Of a DNA stretch of 28,494 nt, positions 17,035 through 23,432 are shown in pieces (position 1 is the first letter of the stretch; the number at the start of each line of letters is the position of its first letter). The notes beneath the pieces were generated by a model. The model ran no database searches. It saw only the letters and a list, made by a program, of their open reading frames with translations, and had not been told where the DNA came from. The DNA lies in the IMG/VR virus record IMGVR_UViG_3300030107_001164, positions 1 to 28,494 of that record. The stretch is one strand, 5' to 3'. Source of the DNA: a virus. The translations under genes and the position numbers were made by a program.

Positions 17035-18859
17035 CGTCTATTCTCATCTTAAACTGATTACCAGCTTTCTTAGAAGCGGCTGTGGCTATATCTGCAAGCT
17101 GTTGAGCATACTCTTCTCTTACTGCAAATTGAATTTCATCATGAATATGAGCTAAAAAAGCCCAATCTTTTCCATACGTCAAACCTTCTATAACTAAATC
17201 GTCATAGCAAATGTTATACCAAACCTTACTTAAAATTGCGCCAGCACTCTGAAGTAAAAAATTGAGAGCAGAATGAGGTGAACGAATCTTTATAGGTCTT
17301 CCATCTAGTGCCTTAAGAATTCCTTTATCTTCTGCTTTTGATGTTACTCTTTTAGTAAGCTCCGCTAACGCTGGCATATTTTTGTAATACGTTTGCTTCA
17401 ACTTCTTTCCATTCATACCAGTGATTTTAGAAAGTTTCTCTGCACCCACTCCATAAATTAGGGCATAGAAAAATGTTTTTGCTGAATCACGGGTAGGCAA
17501 ACCTGCAGCCATTTGATTAGCGGTGTGAATGTCGCCCTCAATGACCTCCTTCGCAAAGGAACCCCCATCAAAGGGCCACAAGAAATGCGCTAGACACCGT
17601 GCTTCAATTCCAGAGAGGTCCACGCCAACCTGTTTGGTGGCAGGCTCTTTAATACTGCCCTTACTTAAACCCCTTTTGGGACTGGACAGAACGTTAGGTC
17701 CAAACAATGAACGCATCTCTTTTCCAAGGGTTGACCTAACAGCAACAGCTTGGGCAACGTTCGGGCTGACATGGGCACATCTCATGGTGGCACATCCAAC
17801 CGTAATCACGTTTCCATGAATACGATTGTCAGACTGGACCAATCTCAACCAAGCGTTTGTGCCAGTGCTTAGTTGTCCAAGTCTTTTCTGAAGAGTAAGC
17901 GAAGTCAAAAATAACTCCGCCCCTGGTACATCTTTAAGAACCCCTTCATCGATCTTTGGTTTCCCAGTTTCGGTGAAAGTTTCTGCACTCCACTGCAAAT
18001 GGTTCTTTAAAACCCAAGCTATATGATCTCTAGAGTTAGGGTTCAAGGGAACCAAACGACACATAGTGGCTTGAGCTACGTATCCTCTAGAAGAATCATT
18101 ACGCTTAGGAGTGAAGAGTCCACCATCAACGAAAGGGAACCGTTGTCTCAATCTTTCGTCAATGTCCTTCAGTTGGTTGGCAATCTCAGCTTCCAATTCC
18201 ATTGCCCCTTTACAATCGAAATGGAAACCAGACTGCTCTTGTTTAGAGATAAGCTCTGCAAATCTCATCTCTAGGTCAACAGCAGAAGGGACTGCTTTTG
18301 CCTTAGGCTGCAGCCTGCTCCAAAGTTTAGCTGTTACGTCAACATCTGATATACACCTTTGTGCCAGTTCATGTGTCAGTTTTGAAAAGTCTTCTAGATC
18401 TGCGTGTTCTTTCTGCATACCTAAACGATGAGCATAAGCTTCTAACTTGTGTCTCCCATAAAGTTGTATAGGCATAGACTTCCACTTACGTTTGTAGTCA
18501 ATATCCAAAATGTCTGGATAGAACATCCTTGCAAGAATTAATGTATCTACGGCGTGGCCCTTAGGGTTAAAGGTAGGAAATAGATGCTTAATACATACCA
18601 AATCGTATTGGATGATGTTATGACCTACTAATACTTCAGCCTCTTCTAGTATTGGTAACCATTCTTTAGGATCTTTATATAACTTAGTTTCACCCCCATT
18701 ATTAATAGCACAACAATGAATTTCAGTTATGTCATTAATCTTCAGAGCGTTAGTTTCGATGTCGAATACTATCGTTGAAGTAGATAATGAGTTTGTTCTT
18801 CGTGCAGAACTTGATAAACTTTTTGAGAGTTTCTTCTTGGAAAGAGTGAACGACTCCAT
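16988..18859 (-). CDS. Family A DNA polymerase, T7 gp5-like
   Basis: This is the replicative polymerase with proofreading exonuclease. From the ATG at 18859 (numbering used here) the motifs are Exo I D33-x-E35 (VFDIETNAL), Exo II with D86 (GHNIIQYDL), polymerase motif A (GVDLSGIEAR, D414 and E419), motif B (RDSAKTFFYALIYG: R457, K461, Y465) and motif C (HIHDEIQ, D574). Residue 465 is Tyr, as at T7 Y526. The thumb region where T7 binds thioredoxin is only about half as long. The frame also opens at 18916. T7 polymerase starts right at Exo I, and the ~47 residues before that motif here are Ser/Lys-rich and overlap another ORF. The true start may therefore be a non-ATG codon near 18775. Confidence 0.93.
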   Translation of the reverse strand: MESFTLSKKKLSKSLSSSARRTNSLSTSTIVFDIETNALKINDITEIHCCAINNGGETKLYKDPKEWLPILEEAEVLVGHNIIQYDLVCIKHLFPTFNPKGHAVDTLILARMFYPDILDIDYKRKWKSMPIQLYGRHKLEAYAHRLGMQKEHADLEDFSKLTHELAQRCISDVDVTAKLWSRLQPKAKAVPSAVDLEMRFAELISKQEQSGFHFDCKGAMELEAEIANQLKDIDERLRQRFPFVDGGLFTPKRNDSSRGYVAQATMCRLVPLNPNSRDHIAWVLKNHLQWSAETFTETGKPKIDEGVLKDVPGAELFLTSLTLQKRLGQLSTGTNAWLRLVQSDNRIHGNVITVGCATMRCAHVSPNVAQAVAVRSTLGKEMRSLFGPNVLSSPKRGLSKGSIKEPATKQVGVDLSGIEARCLAHFLWPFDGGSFAKEVIEGDIHTANQMAAGLPTRDSAKTFFYALIYGVGAEKLSKITGMNGKKLKQTYYKNMPALAELTKRVTSKAEDKGILKALDGRPIKIRSPHSALNFLLQSAGAILSKVWYNICYDDLVIEGLTYGKDWAFLAHIHDEIQFAVREEYAQQLADIATAASKKAGNQFKMRIDVASEYKIGNNWAECH

Positions 18860-18977
18860 TGTATTTAAAGAATTTTTGTAAAGGTCTTTTGGCTTTCTCA
18901 CTTGCAGCGAAAGCATGGAATTTTAAACTATTGATTTTCGTTATATGAACATCAAAAGTCGGATTCAATAAAATCAT
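18750..18977 (-). CDS. Small hypothetical protein between primase-helicase and polymerase
   Basis: A 75-residue frame begins at 18977, overlapping the last 26 bases of the primase-helicase gene, and ends inside the 5' part of the polymerase frame. The product is basic and balanced (MILLNPTFDVHITKINSLKF, then Lys/Phe-rich helices, ending YFNDSIRHRN). It looks more like protein than the Ser/Lys-rich polymerase frame that shares the same DNA. Its stop comes 26 bases after the codon that aligns with the T7 polymerase start, which would be the same kind of short overlap seen between other genes here. I do not recognise the family. Confidence 0.5.
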   Translation of the reverse strand: MILLNPTFDVHITKINSLKFHAFAASEKAKRPLQKFFKYNGVVHSFQEETLKKFIKFCTKNKLIIYFNDSIRHRN

Positions 18978-20568
18978 TTTTCTGCGCTACAAAACTGGGG
19001 GTATCTTCAAGCGTCACCATTCTGCCAGTTTTTTCATTATATTTCACACTTCCTGCAACCCCACACCAACCACTAAAGCGGTTCTTGAGGACTCTTACAA
19101 CTGTTCCTGCACCTGAGGCATCCTGTTGATCTCTTTCTAATCCAATACAAATGTCACTAAGGCATCCAATACTTGAGCTACCTCTAAGACTAGAAAGAGA
19201 TGTTTGTTGTCCATCCTCATAGCCTTTACCTCCTTGAGGTCTTCTTAAATGACTAACTAATAGTAAACCTGCTCCAGTCTCTTCTACTAAAGACCTGAGT
19301 TTGGTCATTGTACGATCAATTGCTTTAACTTCATTGCTTTCATCTGAGCCTGACACCAAAATCGATAGGTGGTCAAAGATAACCCAGTCGCAACCCAAAC
19401 TGACAATACAATACCTGATCCTATTAAGAAGTACATCACAGTCAAGGGAGCCAAAATGATCGTAGAGCCAAAGCCGTCCTGTACCCAAGGTTTTCTCGAA
19501 TGCTTCTTCGATTTGTTCATCAGTAATGTCTCCTCTATCTATGTGAATTGGGTGGTTAAGATCCATACCTATGAATCTTCTAGCTGTTCTCCTTAAATTT
19601 TCTTCTAACGATATAACTCCAACAGTTTGATTCTGCCGTACTAAAAGGTCATAAGCTATTTCATTTACAAAAGTTGATTTGCCTATACCTGTGCCTGCAG
19701 TGATAGTACATAGCTCTGATTTACGTAGGCCATGAAGCTTGTCATTCAAGAACTCATAAGGATATTCAGCACTGCTTTCTTTAGGATCTTCTAGTACTTC
19801 AGTTAATAAGTTAGAAGCATTAATAATTCCATCAGGCTCATACTCCTTAGCATTCCATACCATATTCATAACAGCTTTTGTATCTCCAGCCATGAATGCT
19901 TCATTAGCATCTTTATAACTTTCAAGGGTTCCTATCTTCCCCTTACGTGGTGGTAATAGTTGTATATCTCTCTGAGCTGCACTCTGTCCATGCTCATCAT
20001 TGTCATAACAAAGTATGACTTGTTCAAATTTAAGTAACCAATCTAATTGAGACTTAATAACTTTCTGACCTGATTCAGCACCATTAGGTAGAGAGACACA
20101 AGGCCAGTTCTTTCTGACTGCATGGTAAGAGAGACAATCATATTCCCCCTCAAAGATTACTAAAAGCTTACCTCCATCACCCCATTTCTCTTGACCTAAA
20201 AACCTGCTGTCAGGATTAGATCCGTGCATTAAGAACTGCTTATTCTTCTTGCGGATCTTATAACCAACAAGTCTTCTTTGATTGTCATATATAGGCCAGA
20301 AGTAAGCAGGTTCTCCACCATGAATACCTTTTGCATAACCAAAAAACTTATTGCTATCTGCTGGTATTTTTCTAGATTTAATATCTACGTAATTACCAAT
20401 AATAGGTTCAATTTCTTGTGGCGTTGAAAGGGTAGGAGTAGGCATGATACCAGTTGCAGGTTTGAAGTAATTACAGTTAGGAGTAAAACAATATTCATGA
20501 CCATCTTCATAGATAGCTACATTATTTGTACTCCCACATTTAGGACAATTAGTATGGATAACACTCAT
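18952..20568 (-). CDS. DNA primase-helicase, T7 gp4-like
   Basis: This protein unwinds DNA at the fork and makes primers. I choose the ATG at 20568: it overlaps the preceding stop as ATGA and has GGGGAG six bases upstream, although the frame is open to 20589. The 538-residue chain has an N-terminal zinc finger (C8, C11, C27, C32) as in full-length gp4A, a TOPRIM domain with FEGEYD (E141) and YDND (D189, D191), then a RecA-like helicase. Walker A is GTGIGKST (292-299), Walker B is WVIFDHLS, and a later LLLVSHLRRPQGG contains the helicase H-motif. The C-terminus is acidic and ends DFIESDF, with the terminal Phe that contacts the polymerase in T7. Confidence 0.95.
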   Translation of the reverse strand: MSVIHTNCPKCGSTNNVAIYEDGHEYCFTPNCNYFKPATGIMPTPTLSTPQEIEPIIGNYVDIKSRKIPADSNKFFGYAKGIHGGEPAYFWPIYDNQRRLVGYKIRKKNKQFLMHGSNPDSRFLGQEKWGDGGKLLVIFEGEYDCLSYHAVRKNWPCVSLPNGAESGQKVIKSQLDWLLKFEQVILCYDNDEHGQSAAQRDIQLLPPRKGKIGTLESYKDANEAFMAGDTKAVMNMVWNAKEYEPDGIINASNLLTEVLEDPKESSAEYPYEFLNDKLHGLRKSELCTITAGTGIGKSTFVNEIAYDLLVRQNQTVGVISLEENLRRTARRFIGMDLNHPIHIDRGDITDEQIEEAFEKTLGTGRLWLYDHFGSLDCDVLLNRIRYCIVSLGCDWVIFDHLSILVSGSDESNEVKAIDRTMTKLRSLVEETGAGLLLVSHLRRPQGGKGYEDGQQTSLSSLRGSSSIGCLSDICIGLERDQQDASGAGTVVRVLKNRFSGWCGVAGSVKYNEKTGRMVTLEDTPSFVAQKNDFIESDF

Positions 20569-21155
20569 AACTCTCCCCACTGATCGCACATAGCTTGAGC
20601 TATACCATCGTATGTTTTACTACGTTTCTTCCAGCGATCCTTAGATGGTCCTAATTTGTTTTGACCACTAGGTGTTTGATTTTCCCAGTACCCACATTCA
20701 GGCTTGGGTAATATTTTTGTAGGATTTAAATGGTTTAAGCCCCTGAGCCATAAGCAAGTACGCTTAGATTCTGGATGACCAAATTCATACGGTTGTATTA
20801 TTTGGCTTGGCTTACCAAGTTTTGTTTTAGTAGAGATAACACTGACAGGATTCTCAATACACATCTTTGGTATTGGTGCATCCCATAAAGCAGTTACAAA
20901 ATCTAAAGCTCTTTGTTGCCTACCATCTGCAATCTTCTTAGCAAAATGAGCAGCACCTGAGACAGCTATATCCGTACACGGTGGGTGTAAAATCGCCAAA
21001 TCCCAGTCGTTGTCTATGATGTCAAAGATATCTCCTTGGTGATGTGGTCCTTCTACTTCAGTAGGTAATAGATCACAACTCCAAGCATCATGTCCTGCTG
21101 CTATGAACTTATCTCTGATAACACCAGAATGTTCACAACCAATTAAAACTCGCAT
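20565..21155 (-). CDS. Cytosine-C5 DNA methyltransferase-like protein (short)
   Basis: This 196-residue protein starts with a Rossmann-type strand and loop (MRVLIGCEHSGVIRDKF). It then has HPPCTDIAVSG (about 57-67), equivalent to the catalytic PPC motif of C5-methyltransferases, and CIENPVSV (about 98-105), equivalent to their ENV motif. It is much shorter than typical enzymes (300 residues or more) and has no visible target-recognition domain. Similar short proteins are widespread in phages and are usually labelled DNA methyltransferase. It could modify phage DNA against restriction, but activity is not shown. Its Shine-Dalgarno GGAGG is seven bases before the ATG and lies within a hairpin. 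The end is coupled to primase-helicase by ATGA. Confidence 0.65.
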   Translation of the reverse strand: MRVLIGCEHSGVIRDKFIAAGHDAWSCDLLPTEVEGPHHQGDIFDIIDNDWDLAILHPPCTDIAVSGAAHFAKKIADGRQQRALDFVTALWDAPIPKMCIENPVSVISTKTKLGKPSQIIQPYEFGHPESKRTCLWLRGLNHLNPTKILPKPECGYWENQTPSGQNKLGPSKDRWKKRSKTYDGIAQAMCDQWGEL

Positions 21156-21161
21156 TTAAAA

Positions 21162-21192
21162 GCCTCCAAGTTAGGGATCAATCCTTGGAGGC
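21162..21192 (-). promoter_or_regulatory. Hairpin enclosing the methyltransferase ribosome-binding site
   Basis: On the minus strand a perfect 9-bp stem GCCTCCAAG/CTTGGAGGC (arms 21184-21192 and 21162-21170, 13-base loop) lies between endonuclease I and the methyltransferase. The 3' arm contains GGAGG, spaced seven bases from the ATG at 21155, so the stem would hide the ribosome-binding site. It is followed by only four T residues, so it could also act as a weak terminator or an RNase III site. Confidence 0.75.
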
Positions 21193-21224
21193 AGTGGTAA
21201 CCCTTTCAAAACTTACCAACCGAA

Positions 21225-21623
21225 CTATAGCGCAGTCCAGCGTCTTGGCAAATGTGGTCCCTTGCACCAAGGAATATTATGTTTGTCACACCATTGGGCA
21301 TAAGACATCTTGGCTGTGCGACTTAGCTTTTGATGTGGATTTTGGAAACACATCCTGAGATCTACATCAGGGTGTTGCTCCTTAAAGACCTTGACCAGTC
21401 TGCGGTCATCTGAGTCAAAATATCCTTTAATCTCAACCACGATATTGTTAGCTAAAACAAGATCAGGCGTATAGCGTCTGGGGATCACTACGTCATACTT
21501 ATGTTTTTCGTACTCGAAGTGAACCCCATCTTCAGTGAGACTCTTAGCTACCTCTGACTCAAATCCCGAACGAAAGCCATCTCTTGTACGTTTGCCATAC
21601 TTGTGGAATCTTCGGGAGGTCAT
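21225..21623 (-). CDS. Endonuclease I (Holliday junction resolvase), T7 gp3-like
   Basis: This 132-residue enzyme is close to T7 gp3 (149 residues), which resolves branched DNA and helps degrade the host chromosome. The catalytic set is intact and nearly at T7 positions: E22 (SGFESEV), D54 (YTPDL), E64 and K66 (VVEIKG); T7 uses E20, D55, E65 and K67. A basic C-terminal half follows. It begins 5 bases after the SSB stop, so it is in the same transcript. Confidence 0.93.
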   Translation of the reverse strand: MTSRRFHKYGKRTRDGFRSGFESEVAKSLTEDGVHFEYEKHKYDVVIPRRYTPDLVLANNIVVEIKGYFDSDDRRLVKVFKEQHPDVDLRMCFQNPHQKLSRTAKMSYAQWCDKHNIPWCKGPHLPRRWTAL

Positions 21624-21628
21624 AAGCG

Positions 21629-22210
21629 TTAGAAGTCTTCGTCTTCGTCAGCTACAGTAGCAGGTTCTTTAACTGCTGGTTTAGCTTGTTTAAAACCTTT
21701 TTGTTTCTTAAAGGCAGTTGATACATCAAATGATGCTTCACCACTGTCGCTACCTGTAACAGTCACAGCTTTAAGTATTTGCATCCCTTGTGCTACTAAC
21801 CTCACACCACCTTGTCTTGCTTTAGGTGATATAACTTTAGGCTTGATTTGTACCATTGCTAAAGTACCAGCTTTTAAAATTACATCTTTATGTAATGGAT
21901 CTAAGTTCCCATCTACTACTGGAAAAGGAAACTCTTCATAAGCTGGATTTGCTGTAACAGTAACTGTTACTGAACCATCCTCATTAGTGGTGAAAGGAGC
22001 AGCAAAATAACCATTCTTCTTCTTAGTAGCTGATACTTTCTCTTTCCACCACTCACAAGCATTCTCATAAGCTTCACTTAATTCATCAAGTAGTTTCTCT
22101 GTATCTTCAGTTACTCGAATCTTAAGTCTATAGTTACATGGCATCTGCTGATATGTTGGTGGATTAATGTGATGAGGTATAAAACCCTCAAAAGCTCCAG
22201 TAAATTTCAT
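21629..22210 (-). CDS. Single-stranded DNA-binding protein, T7 gp2.5-like
   Basis: This 193-residue protein has the gp2.5 layout: an OB-fold with an early basic/aromatic segment, the conserved YENACEWWKEKV helix (about 47-58), a beta-rich core with PVVDGNLDPLHKDVI, and a VRLVAQGMQILK strand. The C-terminus is acidic and ends DEDEDF; a final Phe after acidic residues is the T7 signature for contacts with polymerase and primase-helicase. It is the first gene of the minus-strand replication block, with about 190 bases of upstream DNA shared with the divergent plus-strand cassette. Confidence 0.93.
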   Translation of the reverse strand: MKFTGAFEGFIPHHINPPTYQQMPCNYRLKIRVTEDTEKLLDELSEAYENACEWWKEKVSATKKKNGYFAAPFTTNEDGSVTVTVTANPAYEEFPFPVVDGNLDPLHKDVILKAGTLAMVQIKPKVISPKARQGGVRLVAQGMQILKAVTVTGSDSGEASFDVSTAFKKQKGFKQAKPAVKEPATVADEDEDF

Positions 22211-22266
22211 GTCGGTATTTGAAAGGACTTCTAGAAATTAATGAATAAGACCACCATTGTGAAGTA

Positions 22267-22294
22267 TTAATATGCCACTTCCTTAACCGTCCAA
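22267..22294 (-). promoter_or_regulatory. Candidate sigma70-type promoter for the SSB operon
   Basis: Reading the minus strand, TTGGAC (plus 22289-22294) and TATTAA (plus 22267-22272) are separated by 16 bases, which fits a host housekeeping promoter. It would give a leader of about 50 bases before the SSB ATG. A 7-bp inverted repeat AGCATTC/GAATGCT lies just upstream (22307-22313 and 22332-22338). This is inferred from sequence only. Confidence 0.4.
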
Positions 22295-22390
22295 TACGTG
22301 ATAGTAAGCATTCAGATAGGCATTAGAATAAGAATGCTATAAAGATGTTGTTTAAGTGACATCTCTACCTTTACAAAAACTACAGTACTT

Positions 22391-22409
22391 TACAATACAG
22401 TGGTACATT
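22391..22409 (+). promoter_or_regulatory. Candidate promoter of the plus-strand cassette
   Basis: TACAAT at 22391-22396 is a fair -10 element and would give an 18-base leader before the ATG at 22421. A second, extended -10-like element AGTGGTACATT follows at 22399-22409; its first nine bases recur exactly before the riboswitch at 23080. Confidence 0.4.
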
Positions 22410-22420
22410 CTCATAACCTA

Positions 22421-22786
22421 ATGAAATTCGCAATCGCTCTAGCTGCCCTGCTAGGTGTAGGTACAGCTCCTGCCCTTGCTGGTAATTTTTACTTAAACGC
22501 TGAATCAAACTCCAGCTTCACTGGGTCTGATTACACATCTACAAATACCGATCTGCATATTGGCTATGAAGGAGGCAACGACACTGCAACTTACTATATC
22601 CAAGGAGGACCAACAATCTCAGCTATTGATGGAGCTGATGATAATGACACTAATGTATCAGGTAAGCTTGGTGGCTCAGTCGCTGCTACTGATAAGTTAG
22701 ACATCTATGGAGAGATTGCTCTTCAAACAGCAGAAGATGTTGACAACAGCTATGCAACCAAAATTGGAGCAAAGTTCAAGTTCTAA
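22421..22786 (+). CDS. Secreted small outer-membrane beta-barrel-like protein
   Basis: I start at the ATG at 22421 because it begins a clean signal peptide: MKFAIALAALLGVGTAPALA, with cleavage expected after ALA at residue 20. A GTG in frame at 22400 is less likely. The mature chain of about 100 residues has alternating polar/hydrophobic strands with Gly/Asn/Asp turns (for example LHIGYEGG, ATYYIQGG, LDIYGEIAL) and ends in KIGAKFKF. A terminal Phe after alternating residues is the signal read by the outer-membrane assembly machinery. It would make a small barrel of perhaps 6-8 strands in the host outer membrane. It is the first gene of the plus-strand cassette and looks host-like, not phage structural. 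I do not recognise a named family. Confidence 0.75.
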   Translation: MKFAIALAALLGVGTAPALAGNFYLNAESNSSFTGSDYTSTNTDLHIGYEGGNDTATYYIQGGPTISAIDGADDNDTNVSGKLGGSVAATDKLDIYGEIALQTAEDVDNSYATKIGAKFKF

Positions 22787-22895
22787 AGCTTCGCATGAAA
22801 ATTGCAACTGCCCTCACTGCACTGAGCTAAGACGACAACAAGAACGCTATGCTCAGTGGCAGAAGCACGCTAATGAACGTATTGGTCAACTATGA
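22752..22895 (+). CDS. Small Cys-containing hypothetical protein (47 aa)
   Basis: This frame starts at the ATG at 22752, inside the end of the barrel gene, and its TGA overlaps the HLI start as ATGA. The 47-residue product has a CNCPHC motif near the middle followed by an Arg/Gln/Glu-rich helix (ELRRQQERYAQWQKHANERI). The frame continues upstream to an ATG at 22707, but that would lie deeper in the barrel gene. The tight coupling to HLI and the plausible helix suggest it is expressed. The CxCxxC group might bind a metal; no function can be stated. Confidence 0.5.
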   Translation: MQPKLEQSSSSKASHENCNCPHCTELRRQQERYAQWQKHANERIGQL

Positions 22896-23068
22896 CTTCT
22901 AACATTTATTCCAAAGAACCCCCTATTGAGGTCATGTCCCATCACAACCACGAAGGAGATCCTCTCCACATTGCAGAGGAACTCAATGGCCGCCTAGCTA
23001 TGATGGGCTTCATCGCAGCTCTAGGTGCTTATGTCACTACTGGTCAAATCATCCCAAATATCTTCTAG
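22892..23068 (+). CDS. hli: High-light-inducible protein (HLI/Hlip)
   Basis: A 58-residue single-helix thylakoid protein of the chlorophyll a/b-binding family. The signature AEELNGRLAMMGFIAALGAYVTTGQ (residues 28-52) is unmistakable: E30, N32 and R34 are the chlorophyll-binding and salt-bridge residues, followed by a membrane helix. In the host these proteins protect photosystem II and chlorophyll-synthesis complexes under light stress; in cyanophages they are thought to keep photosynthesis running during infection. It overlaps the preceding Cys protein as ATGA. It lies on the opposite strand from the rest of the phage genes, separate from any visible psbA. Confidence 0.95.
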   Translation: MTSNIYSKEPPIEVMSHHNHEGDPLHIAEELNGRLAMMGFIAALGAYVTTGQIIPNIF

Positions 23069-23079
23069 ACAGTTTCTAG

Positions 23080-23090
23080 AGTGGTACAAT
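23080..23090 (+). promoter_or_regulatory. Extended -10 promoter before the riboswitch
   Basis: AGTGGTACAAT contains TGG directly before TACAAT (23085-23090), the extended -10 form of host sigma70 promoters. Transcription would start near 23097, about 23 bases before the riboswitch stem P1. Two TTCTAGA copies lie just upstream (23063-23069 and 23074-23080) in place of a clear -35. Confidence 0.5.
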
Positions 23091-23118
23091 AGTAGGTAGC
23101 AACGACTACCAGATCTGA

Positions 23119-23200
23119 TAGCCTCTGCGTACGTTCATCTCACCTTTGAGACGCAGGCAACCTAACGATGGAACGGGCGTTAGGAAGTTAAGAGGCTCCC
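23119..23200 (+). ncRNA. Candidate glutamine riboswitch, 'downstream-peptide' type
   Basis: The RNA folds by eye into a compact junction. P1 is AGCCTCT (23120-23126) with AGAGGCT (23191-23197). Inside are CTGCGT (23125-23130; its first two bases are shared with P1) with ACGCAG (23151-23156), a TCTCA/TGAGA hairpin (23138-23142 and 23147-23151; the last base is shared) and a 7-bp hairpin CCTAACG/CGTTAGG (23161-23167 and 23178-23184). The conserved-looking stretches CGTTCATCT (23132-23140) and GGAAGT (23183-23188) resemble the core of glnA and downstream-peptide RNAs, which bind L-glutamine in cyanobacteria. P1 includes the AGAGG ribosome-binding site of the peptide that starts at 23201, so ligand binding could block its translation. 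A covariance-model search was not possible here. Confidence 0.75.
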
Positions 23201-23242
23201 ATGACTAGACTCGTCTATCGTGGTGTTGTTTACTACAAGTAA
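23201..23242 (+). CDS. 13-residue riboswitch-controlled peptide (YRG type)
   Basis: A very short frame, MTRLVYRGVVYYK, follows the riboswitch directly, with AAGAGG five bases before its ATG. The LxYRGVxY pattern is the start of the cyanobacterial DUF4278 family of small proteins, and short peptides of this kind are what sit behind downstream-peptide RNAs. A terminator begins 23 bases after the stop, so this is a complete mini-transcript. The peptide is shorter than usual for such ORFs. Its role is unknown; a small regulator of a host nitrogen-metabolism enzyme is one possibility. Confidence 0.65.
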   Translation: MTRLVYRGVVYYK

Positions 23243-23265
23243 GCACACTAACCACATATCGGATT

Positions 23266-23296
23266 GACCCTCAGTTTTCTGGGGGTCTTTCTGTTT
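23266..23296 (+). terminator. Intrinsic terminator of the plus-strand cassette
   Basis: A 9-bp stem GACCCTCAG/CTGGGGGTC (23266-23274 and 23279-23287, one T-G pair) with a TTTT loop is followed by TTTCTGTTT. It ends the riboswitch/peptide transcript and separates it from the convergent minus-strand genes. Confidence 0.85.
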
Positions 23297-23432
23297 CCCA
23301 ATGATCGATCAAATTTCTTTTGACCTCTTTCTCTTTGTCTTGCTCCCAGTGCTCCTTCTTTGCTATGCCATCTATCTTCTCAAGATGGTCAAGTAATTCA
23401 TAGGCTCTGGAGTCCTTCCTCTTCTTCTCCAT
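23271..23432 (-). CDS. Small charged hypothetical protein (53 aa)
   Basis: I choose the ATG at 23432, which has GAGGAAG four bases upstream; the frame is open further to 23453. The product is very rich in Lys, Glu and Asp, with a predicted helix through YELLDHLEKIDGIAKKEHW. It overlaps the end of the acidic protein gene upstream by 35 bases, and its stop lies in the stem of the plus-strand terminator. No family is recognised. Being convergent with the cassette and short, it could still be non-coding. Confidence 0.45.
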   Translation of the reverse strand: MEKKRKDSRAYELLDHLEKIDGIAKKEHWEQDKEKEVKRNLIDHWETERPPEN

